Shown: piece after piece, positions 8,989-18,798 of the stretch | Numbering within the stretch: the first letter of the stretch is position 1 | Layout: every line of letters starts with the position of its first letter | Origin: Sedimenticola sp. | GTDB taxonomy: Bacteria; Pseudomonadota; Gammaproteobacteria; Chromatiales; Chromatiaceae | Length of the DNA: 64,000 bases | Assembly: GCA_027068915.1 (NCBI GenBank) | Contig: JAMOLT010000010.1 | Coordinates: 310,001 to 374,000, forward strand | Reading direction: 5' to 3' | Position numbers and translations under genes: made by a program | Notes under the pieces: model-generated | Databases searched by the model: none | Seen by the model: the letters and a program-made list of their open reading frames with translations, nothing else | Told to the model about the DNA's origin: nothing

Positions 8989-9765
8989 ATGCCTGCTTTG
9001 CAAAACCCGATTCTTTTCGAACATCCATTAAACGAACGGACGCGCACCCTGCTGCGGATATCCCATTTATTCGAGCAGTTCGAGTATCATCTCGCTGGCA
9101 GCAGCCAGTGGCAAAGCCGGGCTGCCTTGCAGGCGTTGCTGGACATCAGCAGCATACTCGCCCGCACGGATATCAGGAAAGACCTGATCAAGCAGCTGGA
9201 TCAGCAACAGAAGTCCCTGGCGTCCATCAGCGCCAACCCGAAAGTGGATCAGCTTCGTTTACAGCAGGTGCTGGACGATATCGCTCACACGGTCGAGCGC
9301 CTGTACGCCAGCAACCGGCAGCTTGGTGGTTCCCTGCGAAAAAACGGCTTTCTGAACAGCATTTCACAACGCGCACCGATTCCCGGTGGCAGTTATGAGT
9401 TTGACTTGCCTCAGTTCCACTACTGGCTCAACCTGCCGCATACGGAAAGAGTCATACAACTCGACGGCTGGCGACATGAAATCGGCACGGTGCAGGAAAC
9501 AGCGGAATTGCTGTTGGGACTGCTACGCAGCAGCAGTGTGTACCAGGAACAAACTGCAGTCGGGGGGCTCTATCAGCACAACCTGGATTCTAAACGGGGA
9601 ATGCAGCTGATCCAGGTAAAAGTGGAGGCTGAATCCTTGCTGTACGCAGAAATCAGCGGCAGCAAGCACCGTTTCTGTGTTCGCTTTCTGGAAAGCATCG
9701 ATTGGGATCATCCGCAGCAAACCGAACAGGATATTCCTTTTGAATTGAAGACCTGTGCAATCTAA
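8989..9765 (+). CDS. zapD: ZapD, FtsZ-associated division protein
   Basis: ZapD is a cytoplasmic protein that cross-links FtsZ protofilaments and stabilises the Z ring. The 258-residue product has the family opening [17 protein letters not shown] and helical coiled N-terminal half. The C-terminal beta domain includes [17 protein letters not shown]. Length is close to E. coli ZapD (247). It sits in the conserved coaE-zapD-yacG order and overlaps yacG by 11 bases. A short CCTCCA/TGGAGG hairpin lies in the 49-base gap before it. Confidence 0.94.
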   Translation: MPALQNPILFEHPLNERTRTLLRISHLFEQFEYHLAGSSQWQSRAALQALLDISSILARTDIRKDLIKQLDQQQKSLASISANPKVDQLRLQQVLDDIAHTVERLYASNRQLGGSLRKNGFLNSISQRAPIPGGSYEFDLPQFHYWLNLPHTERVIQLDGWRHEIGTVQETAELLLGLLRSSSVYQEQTAVGGLYQHNLDSKRGMQLIQVKVEAESLLYAEISGSKHRFCVRFLESIDWDHPQQTEQDIPFELKTCAI

Positions 9766-9937
9766 ATCAGACTCACCAAAGAACAGGCCAGTGACCGTCC
9801 CATGCCCCACATGCGGCCAGCCCGTGAAATGGGAACAATCTTCCACCTGGCGGCCCTTTTGCAGTCAGCGCTGTCAGTTGATCGATTTGAATGAATGGCT
9901 CGGCGATGAGGAAGAGGAAAAACGGAAGCCGGAGTAA
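9755..9937 (+). CDS. yacG: YacG, DNA gyrase inhibitor, zinc-binding
   Basis: YacG is a small protein that binds GyrB and inhibits gyrase. All four zinc ligands are visible in the 60-residue product: CPTCGQ near residue 17 and FCSQRCQ near 38, followed by LIDLNEWL and an acidic tail. It overlaps the zapD end by 11 bases and is the last gene of the pilB-yacG run. Confidence 0.93.
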   Translation: MQSKSDSPKNRPVTVPCPTCGQPVKWEQSSTWRPFCSQRCQLIDLNEWLGDEEEEKRKPE

Positions 9938-9963
9938 GTATCACCTTCACTCCATAGTTCTGG

Positions 9964-9983
9964 ATTCCCGCCTGCGCGGGAAT
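9964..9983. repeat. REP-like palindrome
   Basis: ATTCCCGC and GCGGGAAT pair around CTGC. This sequence type (GGATTCCCGCCTGCGCGGGAAT) is a widespread dispersed extragenic palindrome in proteobacteria. It lies in the convergent gap between yacG and the Nudix/ThiE gene, where it could also act as a bidirectional transcription stop. Only one copy was seen in the window. Confidence 0.6.
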
Positions 9984-10008
9984 GGTGGTGTTAACCAAAC
10001 TACCTCTG

Positions 10009-10959
10009 CTATGCCGGCCACAAGCCACGAATACCGGCTATTCCCTGCGCCCCCTGCGCCCAGCTTTGTTCCAGCATTGCAGCTGACATGCCCCCGAGGG
10101 CATACAGGGGAATAGACGCACTCCTGCACAGCTTGCTGAATCCATCCCAATCAAGCACTTCTGCATCAGGGTGGCTCAAGGTAGGAAGCACGGGTGACAG
10201 CACGGCAAAATCCACCCCCAAATCCTCTGCCTGCTGCAACTCCCGGGCATCATGACAGGATGCCGACAGGAGCAAATCCGGATAGTCCTCGCGACAGTCT
10301 GACGATAGCAGGCGACGGCGATCCAGGTGCAGGCCATGCGCACCAATTTTCTGCGCCAAGGCTGCGGAACCGTTCAGCATCATGCGCGCATCATGCTCTT
10401 TGCATAGCAGACAGGCTTCCCGGGCCAGATGCTCCAGCCGTTTGGCCTCCAGGCCGAACACGCGGAACTGCAGCAGAGACAGACCGGATTTCAGCGCTCT
10501 TTCCAGCTGCGCCAAGAAATGCTCCCGGCTCTCAACCGCCGGGGGAGTAATCAGATAGATATCTGGCAGATTCAGGGCACCCAGGACAGGCCTGTCCGCC
10601 GCCGGCATGGGCCAGCTGCAAAGTTCCTGGGGCGGCACCCAGGACAGGGGCTGGCCTTCGTTTCCATAGGGCTCGCCCTGCCACTGGCTGACCAGCCAGG
10701 TATCCAGCACCACGTTGCGATCCTGATAGCAATGGGAGATGCGAATCAGCGGACGGCATTTCTCCACCCGCACTCCCAACTCTTCCAGCAGCTCCCGCGC
10801 CAGCGCCTGTTGCGCTGTCTCGCCTGGTTCAATCTTGCCACCGGGAAACTCCCACAAGCCGCCCTGGTGGCTGTCAGCGGAACGCCGCGCCAGCAAGACC
10901 TCTCCTTCCGGGTTTTTGAGCACACCCGCAGCTACATGAATAACGGGGAGCCCAGCCAC
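10009..10959 (-). CDS. Nudix hydrolase fused to ThiE/TenI-like domain (MutT-type)
   Basis: This 316-residue fusion has an N-terminal MutT-type Nudix domain with the full box (GGKIEPGETAQQALARELLEELG, near residues 39-61). It is expected to clean 8-oxo-dGTP or a related oxidised nucleotide. The C-terminal half (about 130-316) is a ThiE/TenI-like TIM barrel, recognisable from GAHGLHLD and YALGGMS. The motif positions usually reading QLR.K and ND are altered (LLQFRVFGLEAKR; NGSAALA), so thiamine phosphate synthase activity is doubtful. The GTG start lies one base after the argJ stop. The same fusion is known in many gammaproteobacteria near argJ and secA. Confidence 0.88.
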   Translation of the reverse strand: MAGLPVIHVAAGVLKNPEGEVLLARRSADSHQGGLWEFPGGKIEPGETAQQALARELLEELGVRVEKCRPLIRISHCYQDRNVVLDTWLVSQWQGEPYGNEGQPLSWVPPQELCSWPMPAADRPVLGALNLPDIYLITPPAVESREHFLAQLERALKSGLSLLQFRVFGLEAKRLEHLAREACLLCKEHDARMMLNGSAALAQKIGAHGLHLDRRRLLSSDCREDYPDLLLSASCHDARELQQAEDLGVDFAVLSPVLPTLSHPDAEVLDWDGFSKLCRSASIPLYALGGMSAAMLEQSWAQGAQGIAGIRGLWPA

Positions 10960-10960
10960 A

Positions 10961-12154
10961 TCAGGTACGGTATTCGGCGTTGATTTTAACGTAGTCGAAA
11001 GATAGGTCGCAGGTCAGAATGCGGGTATGAGCCTGTCCTTTCCCCAAGGCAATGCGAATGGTGAAGCCAGGTTGATGCATGACCGATTGACCGGCTTCTT
11101 CAGTGTACCCGGCATCTCTTCCTCCCCGGCTGACGATGCAGACATCATCCAGCCAGATGCGGACTTTGCTGATATCAAGGTGACTGACCCCGGCTCTGCC
11201 CACAGCTGCGAGGATACGCCCCCAGTTGGGGTCAGAGGCGAATAATGCGGTTTTCACCAAAGGAGAATGGGCGACGGTATAGGCGACATCCCTTGCCTGG
11301 GCTTCCGATTCAGCTTCTTCCACAGCGATTTCGACCAGCTTGGTTGCACCTTCCCCATCCAGCACGATGGCGCGAGCCAATTCCATACAGACCCCATCGA
11401 CAGCCTGGCGAAATGCCTGCCCGGAAGCGGCCGCATTCACATCCACGCCGGAAACACCCGTGGCGACCAGCACACAGGCATCGTTGGTGGAAGTGTCTCC
11501 ATCTACGGTAATGGAATTAAACGAGGGACCAACCGCCGTTTCCAGCGCCTGTTGCAGGTTGGCAGCAGAGATCTGAGCATCTGTAGCAATAAAGGCCAGC
11601 ATGGTCGCCATATCAGGGCGGATCATGCCAGAACCTTTGCTCATGCCGGTAACGGTCACGGTTTGCCCTTCGACCTGGAAGCTGCGGCTCGCCAGCTTGG
11701 GCACTGTGTCCGTCGTCATGATGGCACGGGCGGCTGGCGGCCAGTTGTCTTCCTTCAGGGAGGAAAGCAGGTCGGGCACGGCGCGTGCAAAAAGGTCCAC
11801 AGGCAAGTCTTCACCGATAACGCCGGTGGAAAACGGCAGCACCTGGTTCATGGCGACACCAGCGGCGGCGGCCACTAGGCGACAGGTTTCCAGGCTGGCC
11901 GCCATCCCCCCTTCCCCCGTGCCTGCATTGGCGTTGCCGGAGTTGATCAGCAGGTAACGCGGAACTGCCTGACCAAGGTGGCGGCGGGCGGCAATCACCG
12001 GTGCCGCGCAGAATGCATTGCGAGTAAACACGGCAGCCGCAACACTGCCTTCCGCCAGCTCCATGAGCACCAGGTCATCCCTGTTTTGATAGCGGATCCC
12101 CCCGGCGGCAGCCGCCAGGCGGACACCGGCAACCGGCAGTATCTCGGTCGCCAT
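10961..12154 (-). CDS. argJ: ArgJ, glutamate N-acetyltransferase / amino-acid acetyltransferase
   Basis: ArgJ recycles the acetyl group from N-acetylornithine to glutamate in arginine synthesis, and in bifunctional forms also uses acetyl-CoA. The 397-residue precursor self-cleaves before the nucleophilic threonine of the ATM motif, here near Thr184 in KGSGMIRPDMATMLAF. Other family blocks include PVAGVRLAAAAGGIR, VFTRNAFCAAPV, NSGNANAGTG and DGDTSTNDACVL. I chose the ATG at 12154, two bases after the secA stop, over an in-frame GTG eight codons earlier, since the family N-terminus fits the shorter form. Confidence 0.95.
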   Translation of the reverse strand: MATEILPVAGVRLAAAAGGIRYQNRDDLVLMELAEGSVAAAVFTRNAFCAAPVIAARRHLGQAVPRYLLINSGNANAGTGEGGMAASLETCRLVAAAAGVAMNQVLPFSTGVIGEDLPVDLFARAVPDLLSSLKEDNWPPAARAIMTTDTVPKLASRSFQVEGQTVTVTGMSKGSGMIRPDMATMLAFIATDAQISAANLQQALETAVGPSFNSITVDGDTSTNDACVLVATGVSGVDVNAAASGQAFRQAVDGVCMELARAIVLDGEGATKLVEIAVEEAESEAQARDVAYTVAHSPLVKTALFASDPNWGRILAAVGRAGVSHLDISKVRIWLDDVCIVSRGGRDAGYTEEAGQSVMHQPGFTIRIALGKGQAHTRILTCDLSFDYVKINAEYRT

Positions 12155-12156
12155 TG

Positions 12157-14949
12157 CTACTGCAGTTTGCCGTGGCACTGCTTGTATTTTTTTCCGGAGC
12201 CACAGGGACAGGGTTCATTGCGACCGATTTTCCTGTCGGGGCGCACATAGGGTTGCCGGGGTTCTTCTTCGGCAGCTTCCGCTGGCGCTTGCTCCGGCAG
12301 GCCACCGAAAGCTTCGTGCTTGAATTCGAATTCGTTGGTCTGGGGTTCAGCTTCCAGGGAGGGGGCATCCGCCAGCTGCATTTTGCTGAGGATCTCCACC
12401 ACTTCCACTTTGATCGCATCCAGCATGCCAGAAAACAGCTCAAAAGCCTCGCGCTTGAATTCCTGCTTGGGATTCTTGGCCGCATAACCACGCAGATGTA
12501 TGCCCTGACGCAAATAATCCATTGCCGCCAGGTGCTCCTTCCAATGGGTGTCCAGGGTCTGCAGCATCACGGCCTTTTCGATGTAGCGCATCTGCTCTTC
12601 ACCAGCAACTGCCACCTTGTCCGCATACGCCTGTTCCAGGGACTCCTGCAGACGCTGGCGCAAGGTTTCCTCATGCAGGGAATCATCTTCGTCCAGCCAC
12701 TGCTGCAGGGGCAGATCCAGATCGAAACGCTCCTTCAGCGCGACCGTAAGACCGGGAATGTCCCACTGCTCTTCGATGCTTTGGGGTGGAAGATAGGTGT
12801 TGATAACATCGTTGAGCACATCTGCCCGCAGGCTGGCGATGGTATCGGAAATATCATCCACATCCATAAGCTCATTGCGCTGTTCATACACCACCTTACG
12901 CTGGTCATTGGCAACGTCATCGTATTCCAGCAACTGTTTGCGGATGTCGAAATTGCGGCCTTCCACCTTGCGCTGGGCATTCTCGATAGCCTTGTTCACC
13001 CAGGGGTGCTCGATGGCCTCCCCTTCCTGCATACCCAGCTTCTGCATCAGCTTGCCGACACGCTCGGAGGCAAAAATGCGCATCAGGCTGTCTTCCAGGG
13101 ACAGATAGAAGCGGCTGGAGCCCGGATCACCCTGACGACCGGAGCGGCCACGCAACTGGTTGTCGATACGGCGGGACTCATGCCGTTCCGTGCCGATTAC
13201 CCGCAGGCCGCTCGCATCCAGCACTTGCTGATGCCGCTGCCCCCAGGCTTCCTGCAACGCTTCCCGCTGTTCCTCGGTGGCATCCGGCCCCAGGTCGTCG
13301 ATCTCTACATCAACATTTCCACCCAGCACAATATCGGTTCCACGGCCAGCCATGTTGGTGGCGATAGTGACTGCACCGGGCAAACCGGCTTCGGCAACGA
13401 TGCGGGCTTCACGCTCATGTTGCTTGGCGTTGAGCACCTCGTGCTTGATACCTGCCTTCTGCAACAATCCTGATACGAGCTCGGAAACCTCGATGGAAGC
13501 GGTGCCCACCAGCACAGGCTGGCCACGTTTTACACAATCCCGGATGTCTTCAACGATGGCATCAAATTTTTCCTGCGGCGTAAGGTACACCAGATCCGTC
13601 TGATCATCACGCAGCATAGGCTTGTTGGTGGGAATAACCACCACTTCCAGCCCATAGATCTGTTGAAACTCGAAGGCCTCCGTATCTGCGGTACCTGTCA
13701 TGCCCGACAATTTGTCATACAAACGGAAGAAATTCTGGAAGGTGATGGAAGCCAGGGTCTGGTTTTCCTGCTGGATTTCCACTCCCTCCTTGGCTTCCAC
13801 TGCCTGATGCAGACCTTCGGACCAACGCCTTCCCGGCATGGTGCGCCCGGTAAATTCATCGACAATGATAATCTGACCGTCACGCACGATGTAATCCACA
13901 TTGCGCTGAAAGATTACATGCGCCCGCAACGCGGCCATCACATGATGCATAAGCATGATATTGCCGGTATCGTACAGGCTGGCATTTGTATCCAGAAGCC
14001 CGGCTTCGGTGAGCATGTTCTCCACATGTTCATGACCTTCATCGCTGAGAAAGACCTGCTTGGCCTTCTCATCCACGGAATAGTCGCCGGGGCCAAAATC
14101 CGGCTTGCCTTCCTCATTGGTAATGGGATCCTGGCGCGTCAAATGGGGAATGATTTCATTGATCTGGCGATACAGCTCGGAGCTGTCTTCCGCTGGCCCG
14201 GAAATGATCAGCGGTGTTCTGGCCTCATCGATAAGGATGGAATCCACCTCATCCACCACCGCATAGTGAATGCGCTGCACCCGCTGGGCGCCCTCGAAAG
14301 CCATGTTGTCGCGCAGATAGTCGAAACCGTACTCATTGTTGGTGCCATAAGTGACATCGCAATCGTAGGCTTCCTTGCGGCTGACACTAGACAAAAACCG
14401 ATGGCCGCTTCCGGCGCCGTCATCTTCCGGGTCGAAACGATAGGAGCTGGAGTCCGGCCCGGCGCCGCCGGAAGAATTGATGATTCCGGTGCTCATGCCA
14501 AGGAAATGATAGAGCTTGCCCATCCAGACGGCATCCCTTCGCGCCAGATAATCATTTACGGTCACTACATGCACCCCTTTGCCCTCCAGGGCATTCAGGT
14601 ACCCCGCCAGGGTGGCCACCAGGGTCTTGCCTTCCCCTGTGCGCATTTCCGCAATTTTCCCCTGATGCAGAACCATGCCCCCAATCAGCTGCACATCGAA
14701 ATGGCGCATACCAAGAGCCCGGGTACTTGCCTCCCGCACCACGGCAAATGCCTCCGGCAGGAGCTTGTCCAGGGATTCGCCATCTTTCAGGCGCTGCCGG
14801 AACTCTGCAGTCTTGTCCCGGAGTTCTTCATCAGAAAGACCTTTTACAGAATCTTCCAGGGCGTTGATCTTTTCAACTTCCTTGAACATGCGTTTGACCA
14901 CCCGCTCATTGCGGCTGCCAAAAACCTTATTTGCGATTTTATTGAACAT
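12157..14949 (-). CDS. secA: SecA, preprotein translocase ATPase
   Basis: SecA drives secretory proteins through SecYEG using ATP. The 930-residue product shows the Walker A loop MRTGEGKTL near residue 103. The DEAD-like [14 protein letters not shown] region and the helicase C half with [11 protein letters not shown] and [13 protein letters not shown] are present. The C-terminal zinc tail that binds SecB and lipids is also there ([14 protein letters not shown]). An M23 peptidase gene lies upstream. No SecM leader was found in the 142-base gap. Confidence 0.98.
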   Translation of the reverse strand: MFNKIANKVFGSRNERVVKRMFKEVEKINALEDSVKGLSDEELRDKTAEFRQRLKDGESLDKLLPEAFAVVREASTRALGMRHFDVQLIGGMVLHQGKIAEMRTGEGKTLVATLAGYLNALEGKGVHVVTVNDYLARRDAVWMGKLYHFLGMSTGIINSSGGAGPDSSSYRFDPEDDGAGSGHRFLSSVSRKEAYDCDVTYGTNNEYGFDYLRDNMAFEGAQRVQRIHYAVVDEVDSILIDEARTPLIISGPAEDSSELYRQINEIIPHLTRQDPITNEEGKPDFGPGDYSVDEKAKQVFLSDEGHEHVENMLTEAGLLDTNASLYDTGNIMLMHHVMAALRAHVIFQRNVDYIVRDGQIIIVDEFTGRTMPGRRWSEGLHQAVEAKEGVEIQQENQTLASITFQNFFRLYDKLSGMTGTADTEAFEFQQIYGLEVVVIPTNKPMLRDDQTDLVYLTPQEKFDAIVEDIRDCVKRGQPVLVGTASIEVSELVSGLLQKAGIKHEVLNAKQHEREARIVAEAGLPGAVTIATNMAGRGTDIVLGGNVDVEIDDLGPDATEEQREALQEAWGQRHQQVLDASGLRVIGTERHESRRIDNQLRGRSGRQGDPGSSRFYLSLEDSLMRIFASERVGKLMQKLGMQEGEAIEHPWVNKAIENAQRKVEGRNFDIRKQLLEYDDVANDQRKVVYEQRNELMDVDDISDTIASLRADVLNDVINTYLPPQSIEEQWDIPGLTVALKERFDLDLPLQQWLDEDDSLHEETLRQRLQESLEQAYADKVAVAGEEQMRYIEKAVMLQTLDTHWKEHLAAMDYLRQGIHLRGYAAKNPKQEFKREAFELFSGMLDAIKVEVVEILSKMQLADAPSLEAEPQTNEFEFKHEAFGGLPEQAPAEAAEEEPRQPYVRPDRKIGRNEPCPCGSGKKYKQCHGKLQ

Positions 14950-15091
14950 GTAGCTTGGGACCTTTCAGGGTCGATAACAAAAACGGCTGCAAACCATGCA
15001 ATGACACAGTTGCTTTCAGCCAGAAACAAAAAGGAAATGATACCGCAAAAGCGGTGTATTTACTGAGGAATATGGAAGAAAGGAATGGAGC

Positions 15092-15988
15092 TTACCCACC
15101 CTTGACAAAACGGGCGGGGTTGACGATCTTTCCATTGCGGCGCACTTCAAAATGCACATGGGGGCCACTGGAGCGACCCGTTGAGCCCAGCATGGCAATG
15201 GGCTCGCCTTTTTCCACACGATCACCCTCTTTCACCAGATTCTCCTGGTTGTGCGCATAACGGGTGGAATATCCATCCGCATGGCGAATTTCCACTACAT
15301 TGCCATAACCGCCGGTGCGCTCGGACTGGGTAATAACACCGGCAGCAACGGCCAGCACTTCGCTGCCGCGCTTGCCGACAAAATCAACGCCTTTGTGATA
15401 TTTCTTCTTGCCGGTGAAAGGATCGGTGCGACGGCCAAAGGTAGAGCTGATAAAACCGTGTTTGAGGGGGCGCCCGGAAGGAATCACCTGCTCCCGCACG
15501 TCGCGCTTGGACAGCATCTCTTCCAGCAGGATCAACTTGTGCTCCCGGTCAGCAAATGCCGCCGAAAGACGTTCCAGCTCGCTTTCCAGCTCCAGCATGC
15601 CCACAGATTCAGCATCCGCCTGTTCCACACCACCTTGCGCGGGCTCGGATGCAAAATCAAATTCCTGGGAATCCAGGTTGCCGACACTGACCAGACGCTC
15701 GCCCAAGGCATTCAGGCGCAACAGATGGGCACGCAGACTGCCGATACGCAACGCCAGGGCATCCAGCTCGGCTTCCATGCTGCTGCGCAGGGCGTCCAGC
15801 TCACGCCTTTCTTCCGCCATGGCCTGCAGGGCGGATTGCATGGCCTGATTTTCAGCAATCTGCACAGCCTGCAGCTTGCCGTAATAGTATCCGGATAACA
15901 GCGCTGCACCAATCAGCAAAATTACCGGCAGCAAATATTTCGCCGACCAGACAGAAGTGTTATTCGTGATCCCATGACTGGAAGACAT
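15092..15988 (-). CDS. M23-family (LytM) metallopeptidase, membrane-anchored
   Basis: This is a predicted cell-wall endopeptidase or EnvC-like regulator. The 298 residues have a single N-terminal membrane helix (about 17-37). A coiled-coil stretch covers roughly 45-160. The C-terminal LytM domain keeps the zinc ligands: HKGVDF for the first histidine and aspartate, and HVHFEVR for the last HxH pair. Because the ligands are present, it is probably catalytically active rather than a degenerate LytM activator. It is divergent from dciA with only 17 bases between start codons, so promoters overlap coding sequence. Confidence 0.9.
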   Translation of the reverse strand: MSSSHGITNNTSVWSAKYLLPVILLIGAALLSGYYYGKLQAVQIAENQAMQSALQAMAEERRELDALRSSMEAELDALALRIGSLRAHLLRLNALGERLVSVGNLDSQEFDFASEPAQGGVEQADAESVGMLELESELERLSAAFADREHKLILLEEMLSKRDVREQVIPSGRPLKHGFISSTFGRRTDPFTGKKKYHKGVDFVGKRGSEVLAVAAGVITQSERTGGYGNVVEIRHADGYSTRYAHNQENLVKEGDRVEKGEPIAMLGSTGRSSGPHVHFEVRRNGKIVNPARFVKGG

Positions 15989-16005
15989 CGTATAATCAAC
16001 CCGCT

Positions 16006-16440
16006 ATGACAAAAAAACCACGCACAGTATCGAACGTAGTCAACAATAGTGAACAACTGGGGCACTTGGCGCGTATGCTGCGACAGCAGCAATCGCTACT
16101 GGAGCAAATCCGCCAGCTGCTGCCTGCGCCCCTGCAGCAACATTGCATCCATGCCCGTATCAGCGGCGCGCGACTTGTCCTGCACACGGATTCCCCCGTA
16201 TGGGGTACACGTCTGCGCTTCCATGCCCCACAAATTATTCAGGCCGCCAGGCAACAGGCGCCAAACCTGAACAAGCTGGATATCCGTATCTATTTATCTG
16301 ACAGCATTAGACCCGGCAGAAGGCCCTTGGGTTCCCTGCCGGAACACACCGCCGCGCTGGTCAGCCAACTGGCTGATTCCATTGACGATCAGGCCATCCG
16401 TGCGGCGTTAAAACGATTGAGTGGGACTTCAGGTAACTGA
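16006..16440 (+). CDS. dciA: DciA (DUF721), DnaB-loading replication factor
   Basis: DciA is the ancestral loader of the DnaB replicative helicase in bacteria lacking DnaC. The 144-residue product fits DUF721: an N-terminal helical region with the LGHLARMLRQQQ segment, then the KH-like core (ISGARLVLHTDSPVWGTRLRFHAPQI). A less conserved C-terminus follows. The position between lpxC and secA is the usual one for this gene in gammaproteobacteria. It converges with lpxC (18-base gap). Confidence 0.85.
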   Translation: MTKKPRTVSNVVNNSEQLGHLARMLRQQQSLLEQIRQLLPAPLQQHCIHARISGARLVLHTDSPVWGTRLRFHAPQIIQAARQQAPNLNKLDIRIYLSDSIRPGRRPLGSLPEHTAALVSQLADSIDDQAIRAALKRLSGTSGN

Positions 16441-16458
16441 ATCTACCAGCATTTTGCT

Positions 16459-17373
16459 TCAGGAAGCGTGAACTGGTGCAATATAGGAGATTGGCGCCAG
16501 GCCGTCTCCCTTATCGAAAGTCACCTCTTCCCAGGCTTCCGGGGTGGCAATCAACTTGTTCAGCAATTTGTTGTTCAGCGCGTGGCCGGACTTATAGCCC
16601 CGGAAAGAACCGATCAGACTGTGACCCAAAAGATACAGATCACCAATAGCGTCCAGGATCTTGTGTTTGACGAACTCGTCGTCGTAACGCAAGCCATCGC
16701 TATTCAGCACGCGGTAGTCATCCACCACAATGGCGTTGTCCATGCTACCGCCCAGGGCCAGGTTCTTTTCGCGCAACATTTCGATTTCCCGCAGAAAGCC
16801 GAAGGTGCGCGCACGGCTGACTTCCTTCACGAAAGAGGTGGAAGAGAAATCAATACTGGAAAACCGGGTGTCATCGGTGAACACCGGATGATCGAAATCG
16901 ATGCCAAAGCTAACCTTGAAGCCTTCGAAGGGTTCGAAGCGGGCATACTTGTCACCATCATTGACTTCGACCACATCCTTGATGCGTATAAATTTTTTCA
17001 GGGCATTCTGCTCTTCCACACCGGCAGACTGAATAAGGAAGACAAAAGGGCCTGCACTGCCATCCATGATCGGCACTTCCGGGGCGCTTACGTCCACATA
17101 GGCATTGTCGACGCCCAGTCCGGCAAAGGCTGAAAGCAAATGCTCCACAGTGGAGATTTCCACACCACCCTTTTCCAGGGTGGTGGAAAGCTGGGTATTA
17201 CCGACATTTTCTGCAGTAGCTGGAATGTCCATGGGTTCAGGCAGATCAACACGCCGGAACACGATTCCCGTATCCACTGCTGCGGGGCGCAGAGTGAGGA
17301 AAACCTTTTCACCGGTATGCAGGCCAACTCCTGTAGCCCGTATGACATTTTTTAGTGTGCGTTGCCTTATCAT
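16459..17373 (-). CDS. lpxC: LpxC, UDP-3-O-acyl-N-acetylglucosamine deacetylase
   Basis: LpxC catalyses the committed zinc-dependent deacetylation in lipid A synthesis. The 304-residue product has [21 protein letters not shown] at its start, [13 protein letters not shown] (zinc ligand), and the catalytic [16 protein letters not shown] region with HKxxD. It closes with the [10 protein letters not shown] helix. Length matches E. coli (305). The ATG at 17373 is preferred because the conserved N-terminus begins there; the upstream in-frame extension has no family match. It follows ftsZ at the end of the dcw cluster. Confidence 0.97.
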   Translation of the reverse strand: MIRQRTLKNVIRATGVGLHTGEKVFLTLRPAAVDTGIVFRRVDLPEPMDIPATAENVGNTQLSTTLEKGGVEISTVEHLLSAFAGLGVDNAYVDVSAPEVPIMDGSAGPFVFLIQSAGVEEQNALKKFIRIKDVVEVNDGDKYARFEPFEGFKVSFGIDFDHPVFTDDTRFSSIDFSSTSFVKEVSRARTFGFLREIEMLREKNLALGGSMDNAIVVDDYRVLNSDGLRYDDEFVKHKILDAIGDLYLLGHSLIGSFRGYKSGHALNNKLLNKLIATPEAWEEVTFDKGDGLAPISYIAPVHAS

Positions 17374-17420
17374 CAGCGTTTTCTCTTTGCCTGCGGCCAA
17401 ATGCCGAAAATTTTCAGAGC

Positions 17421-17445
17421 TACCCCTAGGGAACATCTAGGGGTA
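17421..17445 (-). promoter_or_regulatory. Hairpin between ftsZ and lpxC
   Basis: TACCCCTAG and CTAGGGGTA form a perfect 9-bp stem around a 7-base loop, 73 bases past the ftsZ stop and 48 before the lpxC start. No U-tract follows, so it may be an attenuating or mRNA-stabilising element rather than a full terminator separating dcw and lpxC transcription. Confidence 0.55.
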
Positions 17446-17517
17446 AATCAGGGATTTCCCTAATCTACCCTTTTTCGGCCCCAAATGCAAATTCCCGCCT
17501 CCCGGACGAGACCTTGA

Positions 17518-18726
17518 TCAATCCGCCTGACGGCGCAGAAAAGCAGGGATATCAAGATAATCCATGTCCTGTTTCTCCAGGGGCTGGGAAGCTGCCTTTT
17601 GCTCCTGGCGGCGGCGAATGGCCGTGGGAACCTCCAGGTTTTCATAGGATCGGGCGGCATTTCTCTGCACCTGCGGTTCTTCGTATTGGCTGCTAGTGTC
17701 CGCCTCGGGAATAACCGCCTTTGGCGCGGGGACCACCTCCATCTCCGGTCGGGCAATATCCACTTCCTCTTCCTCACCAAGGCCGGTGGCAACCACGGTT
17801 ACCCGCAACTCGTCATGCATATCCGGGTCAATGACCGTACCTACCACAACGGTAGCATCTTCCCGGGCAAATTCCTTGACGGTGGTGCCCACTTCGTCAA
17901 ACTCACCGATACCCAGATCCAGGCCGGCGGTGATATTCACCAGCACACCCTTGGCGCCGGTAAGGTGGAAATCATCCAGCAGGGGGCAATTGACTGCTGC
18001 TTCTGCCGCCTTGCGCGCCCGGTCTTCCCCGGAGGCGCTGCCGGAACCCATCATCGCCATGCCCATTTCGCCCATCACTGTGCGCACATCAGCAAAATCC
18101 ACGTTGATCAGGCCAGGGCGGGTGATCAGTTCAGCAATGCCCTGCACCGCATTCAGCAACACGTCGTTGGCTGCCTTGAAGGCATCCAGCAGGCTGGTGC
18201 TCTTACCCAGCACCGCCAGCAGCTTTTCATTCGGGATGGTAATCAGGGAATCTACATGTTTGCCAAGTTCCGCAATGCCCATCTCGGCCACCCTCATGCG
18301 CTTTTCACCTTCAAAGGGAAAGGGCTTGGTGACTACGGCAACGGTCAGGATGCCCTGCTCTTTTGCCACCTCGGCAACCACGGGGGCGGCGCCGGTGCCG
18401 GTGCCGCCACCCATACCGGCGGTGATGAAGATCATGTCCGAGCCCTTGATGGCCTCGGCAATGCGATCTTTATCTTCCATGGCCGCCTGATGGCCGATCT
18501 GGGGGTTGGCACCCGCGCCCAGCCCCTTGGTCAGACCCGACCCGATCTGCAGGGTGGTATTCACCTCCGAGTTATTAAGTGCCTGGGCATCGGTATTGGC
18601 GCAGATAAAATCCACACCTTCGATATTACCACGCAGCATATGGGTAACGGCGTTTCCACCGCCACCGCCAATGCCGATGACCTTGATAACCGCATTCTGG
18701 CTGTCTACATCCACTAATTCAAACAT
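17518..18726 (-). CDS. ftsZ: FtsZ, tubulin-like division GTPase
   Basis: FtsZ polymerises into the cytokinetic Z ring. The 402 residues open with [19 protein letters not shown] and NTDAQAL and contain the tubulin signature [11 protein letters not shown] near residue 104. The T7-type synergy segment ([11 protein letters not shown]) is also present. A variable linker (about 320-385) leads to the conserved C-terminal peptide [15 protein letters not shown], which binds FtsA and ZipA. ZapD, an FtsZ partner, is also encoded in the window. It starts 72 bases after ftsA. Confidence 0.98.
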   Translation of the reverse strand: MFELVDVDSQNAVIKVIGIGGGGGNAVTHMLRGNIEGVDFICANTDAQALNNSEVNTTLQIGSGLTKGLGAGANPQIGHQAAMEDKDRIAEAIKGSDMIFITAGMGGGTGTGAAPVVAEVAKEQGILTVAVVTKPFPFEGEKRMRVAEMGIAELGKHVDSLITIPNEKLLAVLGKSTSLLDAFKAANDVLLNAVQGIAELITRPGLINVDFADVRTVMGEMGMAMMGSGSASGEDRARKAAEAAVNCPLLDDFHLTGAKGVLVNITAGLDLGIGEFDEVGTTVKEFAREDATVVVGTVIDPDMHDELRVTVVATGLGEEEEVDIARPEMEVVPAPKAVIPEADTSSQYEEPQVQRNAARSYENLEVPTAIRRRQEQKAASQPLEKQDMDYLDIPAFLRRQAD

Positions 18727-18798
18727 TTCACCAATCTCCTAAACAATCTGCCTGTATGCTCCTGCCGGGAGCCGTTTAAATACAATAAAACCCAAATA

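Noticed and set aside
12154-15066. Long plus-strand open frames opposite secA (12154-13473 and 13663-15066)
   Set aside because: They are antisense to a complete, highly conserved secA, show repetitive His/Gln-rich composition typical of frame shadows, and have no ribosome sites or families.
15989-16005. Search for a SecM-type arrest leader upstream of secA
   Set aside because: The gene upstream of secA is an M23 peptidase with complete zinc ligands, and no short ORF with an arrest-like C-terminus lies in the 142-base gap before secA.
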